The position numbers and the translations under genes are program-made. From assembly GCF_963678635.1 (NCBI RefSeq), contig NC_087068.1, positions 39,145,649 to 39,209,648 on the forward strand: a stretch of 64,000 nucleotides of DNA, written 5' to 3'. The DNA is from Symsagittifera roscoffensis (taxonomy: Eukaryota > Xenacoelomorpha > Acoela > Convolutidae). This document shows, piece by piece, positions 1 through 10,735 of the stretch; position 1 is the stretch's first letter; the number at the start of each line of letters is the position of its first letter. Below the pieces are notes generated by a model. It was given only the letters and a program-made list of their open reading frames with translations, did no database searches and had not been told where the DNA came from.

Positions 1-216
1 CGTACAACTTGATAAGAATTCAGAAAAAATCGCCCTGCACCAGGATGCAATTGAAAATAATACCAGCAAGCAGTATATACAGAAATTAAAGCCAGACAGA
101 ATACCTTCGATTAATTTTTCCTGAACATGGCATAATCAACCCAAATAAGTTGATTACGCCATATGTATAAATTAGAATACGATAAGTAAAATTTTGCCGT
201 GTCTCCAATGCCAAAT

Positions 217-740
217 CCAAATTGAAAGGAATTTGCCTGAATGACATGCTTCTCACTGCACCTGACTTGCTCTGCAATCTACGAGGAGTAATTAACCAAT
301 TTCGCGAATGGAGGCATCCCATCACTGTCGATATTGAAGTGATGTACATGCAGGTTCCTTTTAACACTGAAGACAGAAAGTTTCTTCGTTTCCTCTGGGG
401 TGCGGAAGAACCCGATTTTTTTTTGTACACTTGATTCATCTTCGGAGCCAAATGTTCTCCTACTTGAGCAAAACCGGAAGATCATAGATCCATTGCCGCA
501 GACGAAATCAAGGACCTCAAAATCTTCAAGTGAACTCTCGGAATACGATGGAGATCAAAAAACGATACAATCAGCTTCAACACTGACAAACTACACGAAT
601 TCGACCAGAGGAAACCGACACAACGTAACCTACTTCGCAGAGCCTCTTCAATCTTTGACCAATTGGAATAGCAGCACCTAATACTATTCGACTTCGAATA
701 TTCAGCAAGCAGTTTGGAGAAAAGGAATGAAATGAGACGC
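217..740 (+). pseudogene. pol: BEL/Pao reverse transcriptase fragment, copy 1
   Basis: The open part at 222-434 carries the BEL signature of a conserved 'LNDMLLTAPDLL' start, 'VDIEVMYMQV' (palm motif A region) and 'RKFLRFLWGAEEP'. After 'FGAKCSP'-like sequence near 450, the copy jumps straight to the region corresponding to about 5320 of copy 2. It therefore lacks roughly 200 bases that hold the YMDD catalytic box in copy 2 (5200-5211). The downstream connection region ('ISDPIGLAAP' in copy 2) is recognisable here only through substitutions. No functional polymerase can be made. Family assignment rests on motif order known for BEL/Pao elements. Confidence 0.85.
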
Positions 741-756
741 CCCAATTACCCGAGTC

Positions 757-1318
757 TTGATACCTGAACTTTTTAAGCTTCTCGACGAGAGCAACGACCT
801 ACAGACAGTGGAAATACTTCGACACTACTTTGGATACAGCTACGACAACATCGCACTTCACGTGTATTTCAGATGCATCCTACAGTGCCCCAGCAGTAAT
901 TGCCTATTTTGTCTACAGCAACAGTGCAACTCGGCAAATCAGCAGCGCAATTCTTCTAGAAAAAGCTCCGGTGGCTCATCTATAACAGCACATTATAACT
1001 AAATTGGAGTTACAAGGCGCAGTTTTTGGTGCTTGCTTTCGCCAAAAACAAAGAATTGAAATCAACTCCCTGTAAACCCAACAGCGCTTAAGTGGATACA
1101 GGGATCTGCTAAACGCCAACAAATTTTTGTGGCTCACGGATTTGCACAGTTTGTACAGAACCCACGAGAGTCAAGGGAAACATTGCCCAGGACCCCCAAA
1201 CCCAGCAGACGACGGAACCTGTGGAAAACTCCTATCGGAATTTAATAAAAAATCAAGATGGTTCAGCGGACCAAAATGTATATGTGAACCAGAAAGCAAC
1301 TGCCAGAACTACAATTAA
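757..1318 (+). pseudogene. pol: BEL/Pao RNase H and linker region, copy 1
   Basis: The short frames at 757-1002 and 1127-1318 align with 5590-6161 of the second copy. They correspond to the RNase H and pre-integrase segment of BEL elements: the 'LQAAVFGARLA'-like stretch near 1005-1050, and the 'H(V)PGPPNPADDGTCGK' stretch near 1175 that matches the family's 'NPAD..TRG' motif. Frames switch several times and stops interrupt each block. This is a dead fragment of the pol gene beginning at 217. Confidence 0.7.
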
Positions 1319-1435
1319 ACGACACCAATACGGATACTTTGTTCCTCAACGATCGAATTGGACTAATGAATGAAATAGAAAGAACCCCAGTGCTAGCTTT
1401 TAAAGCTTCCACCGAAAAGATCTCTTTGGACCGTT

Positions 1436-1910
1436 CGCCTCAAAAACCGCAGGAATCTACAACAAACGCTACGGCGTTGTAATGGTTTGCCTGACAACAC
1501 GATTCGTACATTTTGAGATGTGCCAAGACCAATCAGCCGACACCTTCATCAATACCTTAAGACGATTCTTTGCACTCAGAGGAAAACCAAGCAACGATGT
1601 TTCTGACAGCGGTACAATTTTCACCGCTGCCGAAACAAACTCAACAGACACTTGGACGCTGATGTTACACAACAATTCTACGCCAACCATCAGATTGAAT
1701 GGGCCCTCAAACCTGCCTAGGCTCCTCATTTCGGAGTTGTATGGGCACGAATCATAAGATCAGTAGGAGACTCGTTCTATGCCATCATAGGAAGCCAATT
1801 TCTAACAGATACCATATTCAACATTGTTCTTTGCGAAGTTGATTACTTCATGAACGCAAGACCCACCACTACAGTTCCATCATTGCCCGATGATGCTTAA
1901 GCCCTCGCCC
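1436..1910 (+). pseudogene. pol: BEL/Pao integrase core fragment, copy 1
   Basis: The frame at 1482-1757 reads 'VCLTTRFVHFEMCQDQSADT' followed by 'LRRFFALRGKP' and 'SDSGTIF'. This is the BEL integrase catalytic-core pattern, normally 'TRA.HLE...D.S...F...LRRF..RRG.P' and then 'SDNGT.F'. The second catalytic Asp is present in 'SDSGT'. Further on, a 'CEVDYFMNARPTTTV'-like stretch (about 1830-1870) corresponds to the conserved 'CEVE..LNSRPLTPV' after the core. Frames break at about 1700 and near the stop at 1900. The second copy has lost this whole block. Confidence 0.85.
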
Positions 1911-1975
1911 CATACCATTTTCTTTTCGGGAGAGCACAAGCCAGCATTCCACCTCTACAAACCCAACAGCCCTGA

Positions 1976-2364
1976 ACACTCAGTCGACAATGGAATTTGC
2001 CTAGCAATTTGCAACCCACTTCTAGAAGTGCTTGATCAAGGAGCTTATCCATGACAACGAGCGACAAAACAGAAGCCCCTATCAAAATCGGAGAATTTGT
2101 TTGGATTCTTTAGGATAAGACGCTACAAAGGTCAATCGCAACAAAACAGAAGCCCCTACTAAAATCGGAGAAATTGTTTGGATTCTTCCGAATATGACGC
2201 CACAAAGGTCAATCATTTTGGTCAATCACGGAAAAAAATCAACCGATGATGACCAGACCCACGTTTACACGGTCAAAACAAGAGATAAACTTAAGTCAAA
2301 ACCAGCCATTAGACTTGCACCTGTTACTCCGGACTATTGCAATGAATCAGCAAACGAAGATTAA
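1976..2364 (+). pseudogene. pol: BEL/Pao integrase C-terminal (DUF5641-like) tail, copy 1
   Basis: The line matches the equivalent tail of copy 2 (6394-6716). It has a 'KIGEFVWIL' block (about 2080-2110), repeated with small changes about 70 bases later ('KIGEIVWIL', about 2165), and then a 'YTVKTRDKL'-like block and 'RLAPVT' near 2310-2330. In intact BEL elements this is the small domain after the integrase that reads roughly 'L.vGdlVll...lp...WplgrV...vrV...R.i.kL..L'. The duplicated block (2070-2130 and 2140-2200) is specific to this copy. Confidence 0.7.
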
Positions 2365-2430
2365 CGTTAATGAGAGTCTCGCCCTAAACCAGCCTTGTCA
2401 CCGACAGCTATAGCCAATAACTTTAACTGA

Positions 2431-2942
2431 CATTTACACGACCGCTAAGCCAGCGTTTCAAGTTTTATAAAAAGAAACCACAATACCTTTTTTCTCAATT
2501 TATTTTGCAACTGCAAAATGAGGCCGAGTGTTTTTTGCCAATTTGACAATTGACAATCATCTTAGATAGCTTCAATTTTTCATATGCAGTAAGGAAAATT
2601 CCGGGAAAGAAATTGAAAACTTGTTCTGTGTCCATCGTTTCTGGCATAAGTTTCTGATTTTTTAATTAAATTTTCATGAATCAAATCTAGGTTAAAAGCA
2701 AGAAAACGCTCAAACGCACCATGGAAACAGCGTTTTAAGTAGAAACAATTACACCCTTTTTTTAAATTTCTTTTGCAACTGCAAAATGAGGCCGAGTGTT
2801 TTATGCCATTTTGACAATTGACAACCATTTTAGATGACTTCAACATTTCATATGCAATAAGGAAAATTCCGGGAAAGAAACTGAAAACTTATTCTTTGTC
2901 CATCGTTTCTGGCATAAGTTTCTATTTTTAAAATTAAATTTT
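2431..2942 (+). repeat. Noncoding 3' repeat of the BEL copies, with an internal tandem duplication
   Basis: Bases 2431-2725 are nearly identical to 6781-7081 after the second BEL copy. Within it, a segment of about 180 bases that starts with 'ttgcaactgcaaaatgaggc' and ends near 'ctggcataagtttct' occurs at about 2500-2665 and again, slightly diverged, at about 2770-2925. Copy 2 has it only once. It lies where the 3' untranslated region or LTR of the element would be, but I see no TG...CA boundaries. Confidence 0.7.
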
Positions 2943-3641
2943 CAATTTGCAACTAATTCTAAAATTCACGTCTGTTCTAAATTTCTTTAAGTCCGTATTA
3001 GTTAAATTTTTGTACCAAGTTTGCTGCTTTCTCTAAATACTGGATTTTGTCGCTCTTGGTGAGTTTTGGTTGCTTCTCTTATATTGTGTACCTTCTGTTT
3101 ATTTATCGGATTGAGAAACCAGTTGTCACAGTAATTTTTTCCCTTGAGCCCATGTTTGTCTTGATTTGCTCTGAGCTGCCTGTTTCAATCTGTTTACCAA
3201 ACCTAAGCTACGTCAAGAAATACTATCAAGCTCTTGACTCCAGAATTTTTTAAGGGAAGCGTATAGCTGAAAGTTTCTTTTTGAGTTAGCTGTCTCATTA
3301 ATTTCTCATGTCTCAAGTCGGTACTGATTTGTGCCTTAAGCACAATCCCTTAGCAGGATGTTCAATCGCTTCTTGTCTGCCGAGATCAATACATCTGTTC
3401 TTTCAAACACGTTCTTCGGAGAAGTTAGTTAATCGTTTTTTTTTTCACACAACGTCTTTTGTGAAACCAATTTTTTAAAGTCCGCTGCAATTCTTTTTTC
3501 ATTTTTCTCTCAGTTTCTAAATTTCAAATCGTCAAATGAAAATATTAATCTGATTTTTTATATCGGTTTATTGATATATAATTTTAAAAAATTCTATCAG
3601 AAAAATTTCAAATTGGAAAATTTAGCTTCAATGACAGCTCC
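2943..3641. other. Spacer between the BEL copies
   Basis: No gene is visible. Bases of about 2945-3090 are a diverged copy of sequence also found at 8155-8300 and 10250-10400 (shared 'aattcacg.ctgttctaaat' and 'tttgctgctttct' blocks), so this spacer belongs to the same repeat complex as the tandem array downstream. The 68-codon frame at 3047-3253 falls in it and looks fortuitous. Confidence 0.5.
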
Positions 3642-4067
3642 ATGCTCAAAAATTTGAGACATGTGTTATGTCTTGGCTTCTTCTTCTCAAAATGTAGCCT
3701 ATCAAACTTTAAAATTTTATTACCTCTAGCGGCTCCGTTAAATAACTTGCAAATCTCAGCTCAAAAAACATCATACAATTCTACACGACGAACAACAAAT
3801 ACAAAGACCACCAAAGTGCGCTCCAAACCAGCGACGGAATCGAGTCAAACGTGTTGCCAGCCAAAAGAAGATATCAGGGATCACATCTCACTAGTGTTAC
3901 CTTTACAAGTCACTTTACGTCACGGCAAGATATACCTCAATAAATATACCTTTCTTAATACAGGGAGGTTAAAAAGCTACATATTGCAGCCGAAAGCAGC
4001 ATATCTTCAACTGGAGCAAACTAACCATCAGGAACAATTTCTCATCGGAGGTTTCTTCAATTCGTAA
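3642..4067 (+). pseudogene. pol: Degenerate retropepsin-like (aspartic protease) region of BEL copy 2
   Basis: The 141-codon open frame begins without conserved sequence. From about residue 77 it reads 'HISLVLPLQVTLRHGKIYLN' and then 'FLNTGRLKSYILQPKAAYL'. BEL proteases have a hydrophobic strand, a short charged turn, then 'ALLDSGSQ.SFI....A..L'. The pattern and spacing fit, with the catalytic Asp of the D-S/T-G triad replaced by Asn ('LNTG'), so it would be inactive. It stands upstream of the reverse transcriptase as expected for pol. The assignment is by pattern only. Confidence 0.5.
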
Positions 4068-4674
4068 ACGATAGACGCTAAGACAGCGGATATCACTGTT
4101 CATTTATTTATACATAACACTTTAGCACTTGAACTAAATACGATTCTAAGCAAAGAGCACATCAACTTTGTGCAGCGGAGCCCGAAAGAAAAGGTTGAAC
4201 GACATCAGCAGCTAAAAGGACCATCTTAAGGGTATATGTTTTCCAGACTTCACCAACAACGACGAACGACGTCGCCTTCGTGATTGGAACGGAGAATATT
4301 GACATCATCAGACCAACCACCATCATTAAATGAAATCAAGAACTTCCTCGAGCAGTCCTAATAATCCCAGGATTGACAATAGCAGGACGGAAAAACGACA
4401 TTATATACTACTCAAGCCATCAAGCAACAGCCACTCCAATACAAAAATCAACTGACAAAACTCAAATCTCGGATCTTCTCGTTTCATTCTGACAAATGAA
4501 AATAAACGCCACATCACCTGAAATAACAATTCCGTCGGACAAAAGACACGTTTTGCAAACACTCCGAAAAAACCGTATCAATCTAGGACATCCGCTACCA
4601 ACTTGAACTTCTGTGGAAACCAAACGCAAATCTTCCCAACAACTAAAAAGCAGCAATTGCCCAATACCACAGGA

Positions 4675-5560
4675 TAAAAAAAACTTAATAAGAACTCAGA
4701 AAAAATTGCACTCTATCAGGCTACAATTGAAAAGGATATCAGCAAGCATTATATAGAGAAATGAAAGCCATGCGGAATACCTTCGGCAGGATAAATTTTA
4801 CCTGAACTTGGCGTAATCAACCCAAATAGGTCAGGAAAATTTTGGCGTGTCTCCAATGCCAAATCCAAATTGAAAGGATTTTGCCTAAATAACATGCTTC
4901 TCACTGGACTTGATTTGCTCTGCAATCTACTAGGAGTATTTAACCAATTTCACGAACGGAAGCATCCCATCACTGCCGATTTTGAAGGGATGTACATTCA
5001 GGTTTCGGTTAACACTGAGTACAGAAAATTTCTTCGTTTCCTCTGGGGAGCGGAAGAACCCGTAATTTTTTTTAGTACACTTGGATTCGTCTTTCGAGCC
5101 AAATCTTCTCCTACTTGTGCAATTTACGGATTCAGAACTTGCGCCAACGACAAAGCTAAAAATTATCCCCAAATCCGTTAACTTGTCTACGAGAACTTCT
5201 ACATGGACGACATCTTTGCAGCCACCGACGACATCGACACCGCAGTGAAAATCATAGATGACCTTGGATACAAACTACAACAAGAAAGCTTCAACCTGAA
5301 ATCTGCAAACAAAAATCTAAGAACACAGATCCACCGCCGTAGACGAAAAAAAGGACCTTAAACTTTTCAAGCCAATTCTCGGAGTACGATGGATAGTAAC
5401 AAACAATACACTCAGCTTCAGCACTGACAAGCTACACGAATTCGCCCCGAAGAAACCGACACAACGGAACCTACTTCGCGCAGCCTCTTCAATCTCTGAC
5501 CCAATTGGATTAGCAGCACCTAATACCATTCGACATCGAATAATTCAACAAGCAGTTTGG
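4675..5560 (+). pseudogene. pol: BEL/Pao reverse transcriptase, copy 2 (frameshifted, retains YMDD)
   Basis: The frame 4870-5181 has 'CLNNMLLTGLDLL', 'ITADFEGMYIQV' (motif A region), 'RKFLRFLWGAEEP' and 'AKSSPTCAIYGFRTCA', all close to the BEL/Pao consensus. A TAA stop at 5179-5181 interrupts it. The same frame then continues with 'VYENFYMDDIFAAT', giving the catalytic YMDD at 5200-5211. Further on are 'KPILGVRW' (about 5370) and 'ISDPIGLAAP' (about 5494-5522), the connection region. At least two other frameshifts are present. The gene is dead, but it is the most informative piece for placing the family. Confidence 0.9.
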
Positions 5561-5569
5561 AGAAAGGGA

Positions 5570-6200
5570 ATGAAGTGGGACGACCAAAATACACGAGTCT
5601 TGAAGCCTGAACTTTTTGAGCTTCTTGACGAGAGCAACGACCTGCAGACAGTGGAAGTACTTCGACACTACTTTGGATACAGCTACGACAATATCATTCT
5701 TCACGTTTTTTTCAGATGCCTCCTACAGCAGTGCCCTAGCAGTGGTTGCTTATTTTGTCTACAGCAACAGTGCCACTCGGCAAATCAGCAGCGCATTTGA
5801 TTTACGAAAAGCACCAGTGGCTCCCCTGAAAAGCACACAATAAATAAAATGGAACTACAAGCCGCAGTTTTTGGTGCTCGCCTCGCAAAATTTTTTCGCA
5901 AAGAACAAGGGTTTGACATCAACAGCGCTTCAGTGGAAACAGGGATCTACTAAACGACAACAAATTTTTGTGGCTCACAGAGCTGCAGAAATTTTGGAAA
6001 GTACCCATGCGAGTCAATGGAAACATTGCGCAGGATCCCCAAGCCCAGCAGACGACGGAACCCGTAGAACACCCCTATCCGAATTCAGGAACGATCAAGA
6101 TAATTTACGGGACCAAAACAAATATGTTAACCAGAATGCAACTGACAAAAGCTACATTTAAAAAACTCCGATACAAACACTTCGCTACTCAATGATCATA
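5570..6200 (+). pseudogene. pol: BEL/Pao RNase H and linker region, copy 2
   Basis: Overlapping short frames follow the reverse transcriptase: 'WRKGMKWDD' (about 5560-5585), then 'ELQAAVFGARLA' (about 5853-5890) and 'FVAHRAAEIL' with 'SQWKHCAGSPSPADDGTR' (about 5965-6063). The latter is the typical BEL 'RV.EI......W.HVPG..NPAD..TRG' passage at the end of RNase H. The reading frame changes at least three times, so the block is a relic. The sequence stops matching copy 1 at about 6200, exactly where the foreign repeat module begins. Confidence 0.75.
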
Positions 6201-6213
6201 GAAAACATAGAAA

Positions 6214-6393
6214 ACGTAATCAGGATTAAATTACCTGTTTGATTTTGTTTTTTTTTGCAAAAAGTCACTCGCGAACACTTGCAACAAGTTTAATAGAAAA
6301 TCTTCCAAGTACATTGCTCTGTTTGCTTTCAATTGTTTTCTCCCATTTCAAAGGGTAAAAACTAACCAATTTTCTGACTCTTAAGTTTTTGAC
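6214..6393 (+). repeat. Tandem-array module replacing the integrase core in BEL copy 2
   Basis: From 'gaaaacgtaatcaggatta' (about 6214) to 'tttctgactcttaagttttt' (6393) the sequence is nearly identical to 7738-7917 and similar to the unit starts near 9890 and 12425. To the left the sequence matches BEL copy 1 up to about 1340, and to the right it rejoins copy 1 at 'acactcagtcgacaatgga' (1977). About 640 bases of integrase core in copy 1 are thus swapped for 180 bases of array sequence here. Confidence 0.8.
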
Positions 6394-6716
6394 ACTCAGT
6401 CGACAATGGAAATTTGCCCAGCAACTCGCAACCCATATTTGAAAACGCTTGATCAAGGAATTTATCCCAACACTACTGTCACGACACCGATAGACAAAGA
6501 AGACGCCCCAATCAAAATAGGAGAAATTGTTTGGTTTCTTCAGGATATGACGCCACGAGGACTTTGGCCAATTGGACGGATCACAGAAAACTAATCAATC
6601 GATGATGACCAAAGTTTTTACACGGTCAAAACAAGAGACCAACTTGTGTCAATACCAGCCAGTAGACTAGCACCTGTTACTTTGGACTATTACAATGAAT
6701 CAGCAAACGAAGATTA
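6394..6716 (+). pseudogene. pol: BEL/Pao post-integrase tail, copy 2
   Basis: The frame 6406-6594 gives 'IKIGEIVWFLQDMTPRGLWP' followed by 'IGRITEN', then a stop. The next bases continue in the matching pattern with 'FYTVKTRDQLVSIPASRLAP' up to a TAA at 6714-6716. This is a good match to the conserved C-terminal domain after BEL integrases ('G.V......RG.WPLGRV...VRV.TR.......I..L.P'). It is better preserved than the equivalent in copy 1, with one in-frame stop at 6592-6594. Confidence 0.75.
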
Positions 6717-6780
6717 ACGTTAATGAGAGTCTCACCCTAAATCAGCCTTGTCACCGACAGCTATAGCCAATAATTTTAAC

Positions 6781-7081
6781 TGACACTTACACGACCGCTA
6801 AGCCAGCGTTTCAAGTTTTATAAAAAGAAACCACAATACCTTTTTTCTCAATTTATTTTGCAACTGCAAAATGAGGCCGAGTGTTTTATGCCAATTTGAC
6901 AATTGACAGTCATCTTAGATAGCTTCAATTTTTCATATGCAGTAAGGAAAATTCCGGGAAAGAAATTGAAAACTTGTTCTGTGTCCATTGTTTCTGGCAT
7001 AAGTTTCTGATTTTTTAATTAAACTTTCATTAATCAAATCAAGGTTAAAAGCAAGAAAACGCTCAAACGCACCATGGAAAC
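6781..7081 (+). repeat. Noncoding 3' repeat of BEL copy 2
   Basis: This 300-base block is nearly identical to 2431-2725, from 'gacacttacacgaccgctaa' to 'cgcaccatggaaac'. It follows pol by about 65 bases in both copies. It contains one 180-base sub-block where copy 1 has two. Confidence 0.75.
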
Positions 7082-7737
7082 TGGAAGAAATTACACGTTC
7101 GTTTTCTATAGTAGTCCTTGAACTAAATACTGGTGGTTTCATACAAGGTAAACTTGTTGAGAATTTTTTGATATCTGTTAAATTTTGACTGATTATCGAT
7201 AGAAATTTTGTCCAAGTTTAAAATGAAAACCGTCGTTCTGGAGAATAAAATCATGAAGTTATTTTAATTTTGACCACTATTGTAAAAAGGTAAAAATTTT
7301 TAAAAAAAAACAACATTGTGCCGTTTTTTTTGCTGTTAATATAATATACAAAAAGACGAAATTTTAAGAACTCAGAACCTTTAGCTTAGTCAACTACAGT
7401 TGCTTTCAAGCGTAAATTTAAAAAAAATGAAATTTTGACAATTTTTTTGTTGAGATTTTTGAAACTTGAATGAGAAGCAACGGCTCTAACAAGATTCCAA
7501 TAATGATTTTTCCTGGAGTAAACCAGGTCTATTAAAATCATTTTTGTTTTAAATTAAGACTGTTTTGCTTTTCAAATGTTCATTTTCAGGTCGAAGGTAA
7601 TTCATTATATCAAGATGAAGTAATAAAAACGCTAAAGCTTAAACCAAAAATTCCAAAATTCTCAAAAACTTTAAACTTCATTCACCGGATTATATCACCA
7701 AAGATGGCACATCTTATCAAAAACTTAACAAAACATA
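7082..7737. other. AT-rich spacer
   Basis: No gene is visible. A short stretch at about 7495-7570 ('cctggagtaaaccaggt' hairpin-like block) resembles the 'ctggagtaa(a/t)ccaggtttt' element that recurs in the tandem array at about 8040, 8880, 10135 and 10978. Confidence 0.5.
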
Positions 7738-8607
7738 GAAAACGTAATCAGGATTAGATTACGTGTTTGATTTTTTTTTTTGCAACAAGTCACTCGCGAA
7801 CACTCGCAACAAGTTCAATGGAAAATCTTCCAATTGCATTGCTCTGTTCGCTTTCAATTGTTTTCTCCCATTTCAAAGGGTAAAAACTAACCAATTTTCT
7901 GACTCTTTAGTTTTTGATCAGTACTCTAGTCATCTTTTGAATAGTTTCCGATGTAAACCTTAAATGGTGCTCAACGTTTTCTTTCATCGCAGTTATCTTC
8001 CCGGTGTTATAAAAAACAAAAAGCTTCGAAATCTCTTTTCTGGAGTAATCCAGGTTTTCAAAACCAATGAAAACCAAATTACGACAGTTATTGTTTTTTC
8101 AAAACAATACTATCAACGTAGATAAGCGTCTGGTTTTGCAATTCACTTTTCGTTTTTCAACTTATTCTATAATTCACGCCTGTTCTAAATTATTTCAAGT
8201 CCGTTTTAAATAATTTATTTTTCTACCAAATTTGCTGCTTTCTTCGAATATTGGATTTTTTTTTGCTCTTGATGATTTGTGATTGCTTCTCTTCTAATGT
8301 GTACCGATTTTGGTGGTAAAAGTTTTTGCTGCATGCTTCCTGAAAAGCAGAAAAAATTTCTTGCTTAAATCAAAATACCAAAGTCGAGTTATTTATTAAA
8401 ATGAAAGTTATTTAAAAACAAAAAGTAAAATTGATCAAAGAGTTGATCTAGCTAAGGTAGATAATTAGATTTACTTAAGGTGGTCCTTAATGGATCATCT
8501 TAAGGTGGTCCTTCATGGAATACGTTCATGGTTATCCTCAGATTCTCGAAAGATGGTTTAATAAGGGTTGACTGAGGAGAGTTAAGTTGACTGAAGGTGA
8601 TCCTTTA

Positions 8608-8639
8608 ATGGTGAATTTTATTTTCATAAAATTCACCAT
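8608..8639. repeat. Perfect 13-bp hairpin in array unit 1
   Basis: The arm 'atggtgaatttta' (8608-8620) is followed by a 6-base loop and the exact reverse complement 'taaaattcaccat' (8627-8639). The same hairpin is intact in unit 2 at 10704-10735. Confidence 0.85.
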
Positions 8640-10703
8640 AAAGTTAAAATTAGGCGTTAGTTCAGGACTTCACTGTTTAATTTCTTTTTTGTTGCAATTT
8701 CAGTAAAACTTTTAGACACTCCAGGAGCTTGTTTTGAGTTTGCTATAGTTGGTTTAAAACTTGATTTCAAGAAAACCAGAGAAAAAACGTAAATTTTTTC
8801 TAGATTTTTAGAATTTTTAATGAGGTTTTCTGAAAATATATTGATAAGGAGCTGCTTTAAAAAGCTTCGAAATCTTTTTTCTGGAGTAAACCAGGTTTTC
8901 AAAACCAAATTACGACAGTTTTTGCTTTTTCAAAAAAAAACAATATCAATCAAAAGTATTAACTTTCAAACAACAGTCAAACCACCTCAAAACAGTTGAG
9001 AAATCTTTCATCTGATTAGTTAGACAATAAACTTAAATATAAAAAAGAATAAAATTAAACTCGTTTTCAAATTGATTGGAGTCGGTACTAATTAGTTCTT
9101 TTTCAGTAAAATTTCTGACTAACTATCTCTTGGCTTTGGTTTTTGTCGCTCGGTGTTAATATTTGGTTGCTTCTCTCCTAATTCGCATGAGCTTTGTCGC
9201 CAAAAGCTTTTGCTTGGTCGATCATCTGCTTAGTTTTTTTCGTTGCGACATTCCGTCAGAAAGTTACCTACGTGTACATCTTCTTTATGGTTAGCTAAGC
9301 TATATGGTTAGATGTCGCATCTCTTGTGCAAAAAACGTGAGTTGCATCCACGACAGGCTACTTTTAAATCAGTTTGAAAATTAATGCTCTGGAAAAAATT
9401 GACTTAGTTGACAAGGAGCATGACTTCTATTCTCCAAATGTAAAAATTTTTGAGTTTTGTGGACGTTGTGGACTTTATTTTGATAAATGCCGAAGTTTGA
9501 ATGATACTCAATAAACATATTGGCTTTGTTTTTCACCACTTGAGACATTACCGGAGACGCCACTGGAGATACCACTTGAGATGTTCCTTATATGGTGCTC
9601 AGCATTTTCAGTCGTCCCAATTATTTTCCCGGTGTTATAAAAACAATGCGATCGGACCAAGCTTTTGGGTTTTTATAACCAGTCCCTTTTTGTTTGTTCG
9701 CTTCTCAAGCTCTATAAAATTGTGTGTCAATACACAACTACGAACAAGCTCCAGAAGGAAAAATAGAATTGGTTTTTATAAAAAAAATCCGTAATTTGTG
9801 ATGTGTATGTTTGCACCACTGAGGAAATCATCTAGGTCTCTATATTATGTACAACTTCGCAGTAAATAATTTTTTTATTCAGAAGTCAGCATTAGTTCTT
9901 CGCAACAAATTCAATGGAAAATTTTCCAAGTACATTGCTGTATTTGCTTTCAATTGTTTTCTCCCATTTCAAAGGGTAACAACTAACCAATTTTCTGACT
10001 CTTTAGTTTTTGATCAGTACTCTAGCCATCTTTTGAATAGTTTCCGATGTAAACCTTAAATGGTGCTCAACGTTTTCTTTCATCGCAGTTATCTTCCCGG
10101 TGTTATAAAAACAAAAAGCTTCGAAATCTCTTTTCTGGAGTAATCCAGGTTTTCAAAACCAATGAAAACCAAATTACGACAGTTAATGTTTTTTCAAAAA
10201 AATACTATCAACGTAGATAAGCGTCTGGTTTTGCAATTCACTTTTCGTTTTTCAACTTATTTTATAATTCACGCCTGTTCTAAATTATTTCAAGTCCGTT
10301 TTAAATAATTTATTTTTCTACCAAGTTTGCTGCTTTCTTCGAATATTGGATTTTTTTTTTGCTCTTGATGATTTGTGATTGCTTCTCTTCTAATGTGTAC
10401 TGATTTTGGTGGTAAAAATTTTTGCTGCATGCTTCCTGAAAAGCAGAAAAAATTTCTTGCTTAAATCAAAATACCAAAGTTGAGTTATTTATTAAAATGA
10501 AAGTTATTTAAAAACAAAAAGTAAAATTGATCAAAGAGTTGATCTAGCTAAGGTAGATAATTAGATTTACTTAAGGTGGTCCTTAATGGATCATCTTAAG
10601 GTGGTCTTTCATGGAATACGTTCATGGTTATCTTCAGATTCTCGAAAGATGGTTTAATAAGGGTTGACTGAGGAGAGTTAAGTTGACTGAAGGTGATCCT
10701 TTA

Positions 10704-10735
10704 ATGGTGAATTTTATTTTCATAAAATTCACCAT
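10704..10735. repeat. Perfect 13-bp hairpin in array unit 2
   Basis: Same arms and loop as at 8608-8639, displaced by exactly one unit (2096 bases). Confidence 0.85.

Larger units (their letters stand above)
1..2930 (+). mobile_element. BEL/Pao LTR retrotransposon, degraded copy 1 (5' part outside the window)
   Basis: Pieces of a BEL/Pao polyprotein occur in the canonical order: reverse transcriptase (about 217-740), RNase H and linker (757-1318), integrase core (1436-1900) and the domain that follows BEL integrases (2040-2364). All are broken by stops and frameshifts. The sequence from base 1 aligns with 4675 onward of the second copy, so the window opens inside pol. Noncoding DNA after pol (2431-2725) recurs after the second copy at 6781-7081. 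I could not define LTR boundaries. The element is inactive. Confidence 0.85.
3642..7081 (+). mobile_element. BEL/Pao LTR retrotransposon, degraded copy 2
   Basis: This is a second, more complete pol relic in the same orientation as copy 1. It has an aspartic protease-like segment (3642-4067), reverse transcriptase (about 4700-5560), RNase H and linker (5570-6200), and the post-integrase tail (6394-6716). The integrase core found in copy 1 is absent and is replaced at 6214-6393 by a piece of the neighbouring repeat array. The noncoding repeat 6781-7081 follows. Copies 1 and 2 start-align at an offset of about 4.65 kb, which suggests a tandem duplication or two nested insertions. Confidence 0.85.

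Noticed and set aside
8657-8908. 83-codon minus-strand frame, repeated unchanged at 10753-11004
   Set aside because: Its conservation only reflects the recent array duplication; no domain, no promoter context.
9501-9794. 97-codon plus-strand frame with a His/Arg-rich start, repeated at 12042-12377
   Set aside because: Conserved only because the array unit is; the two copies diverge in frame length at the end.
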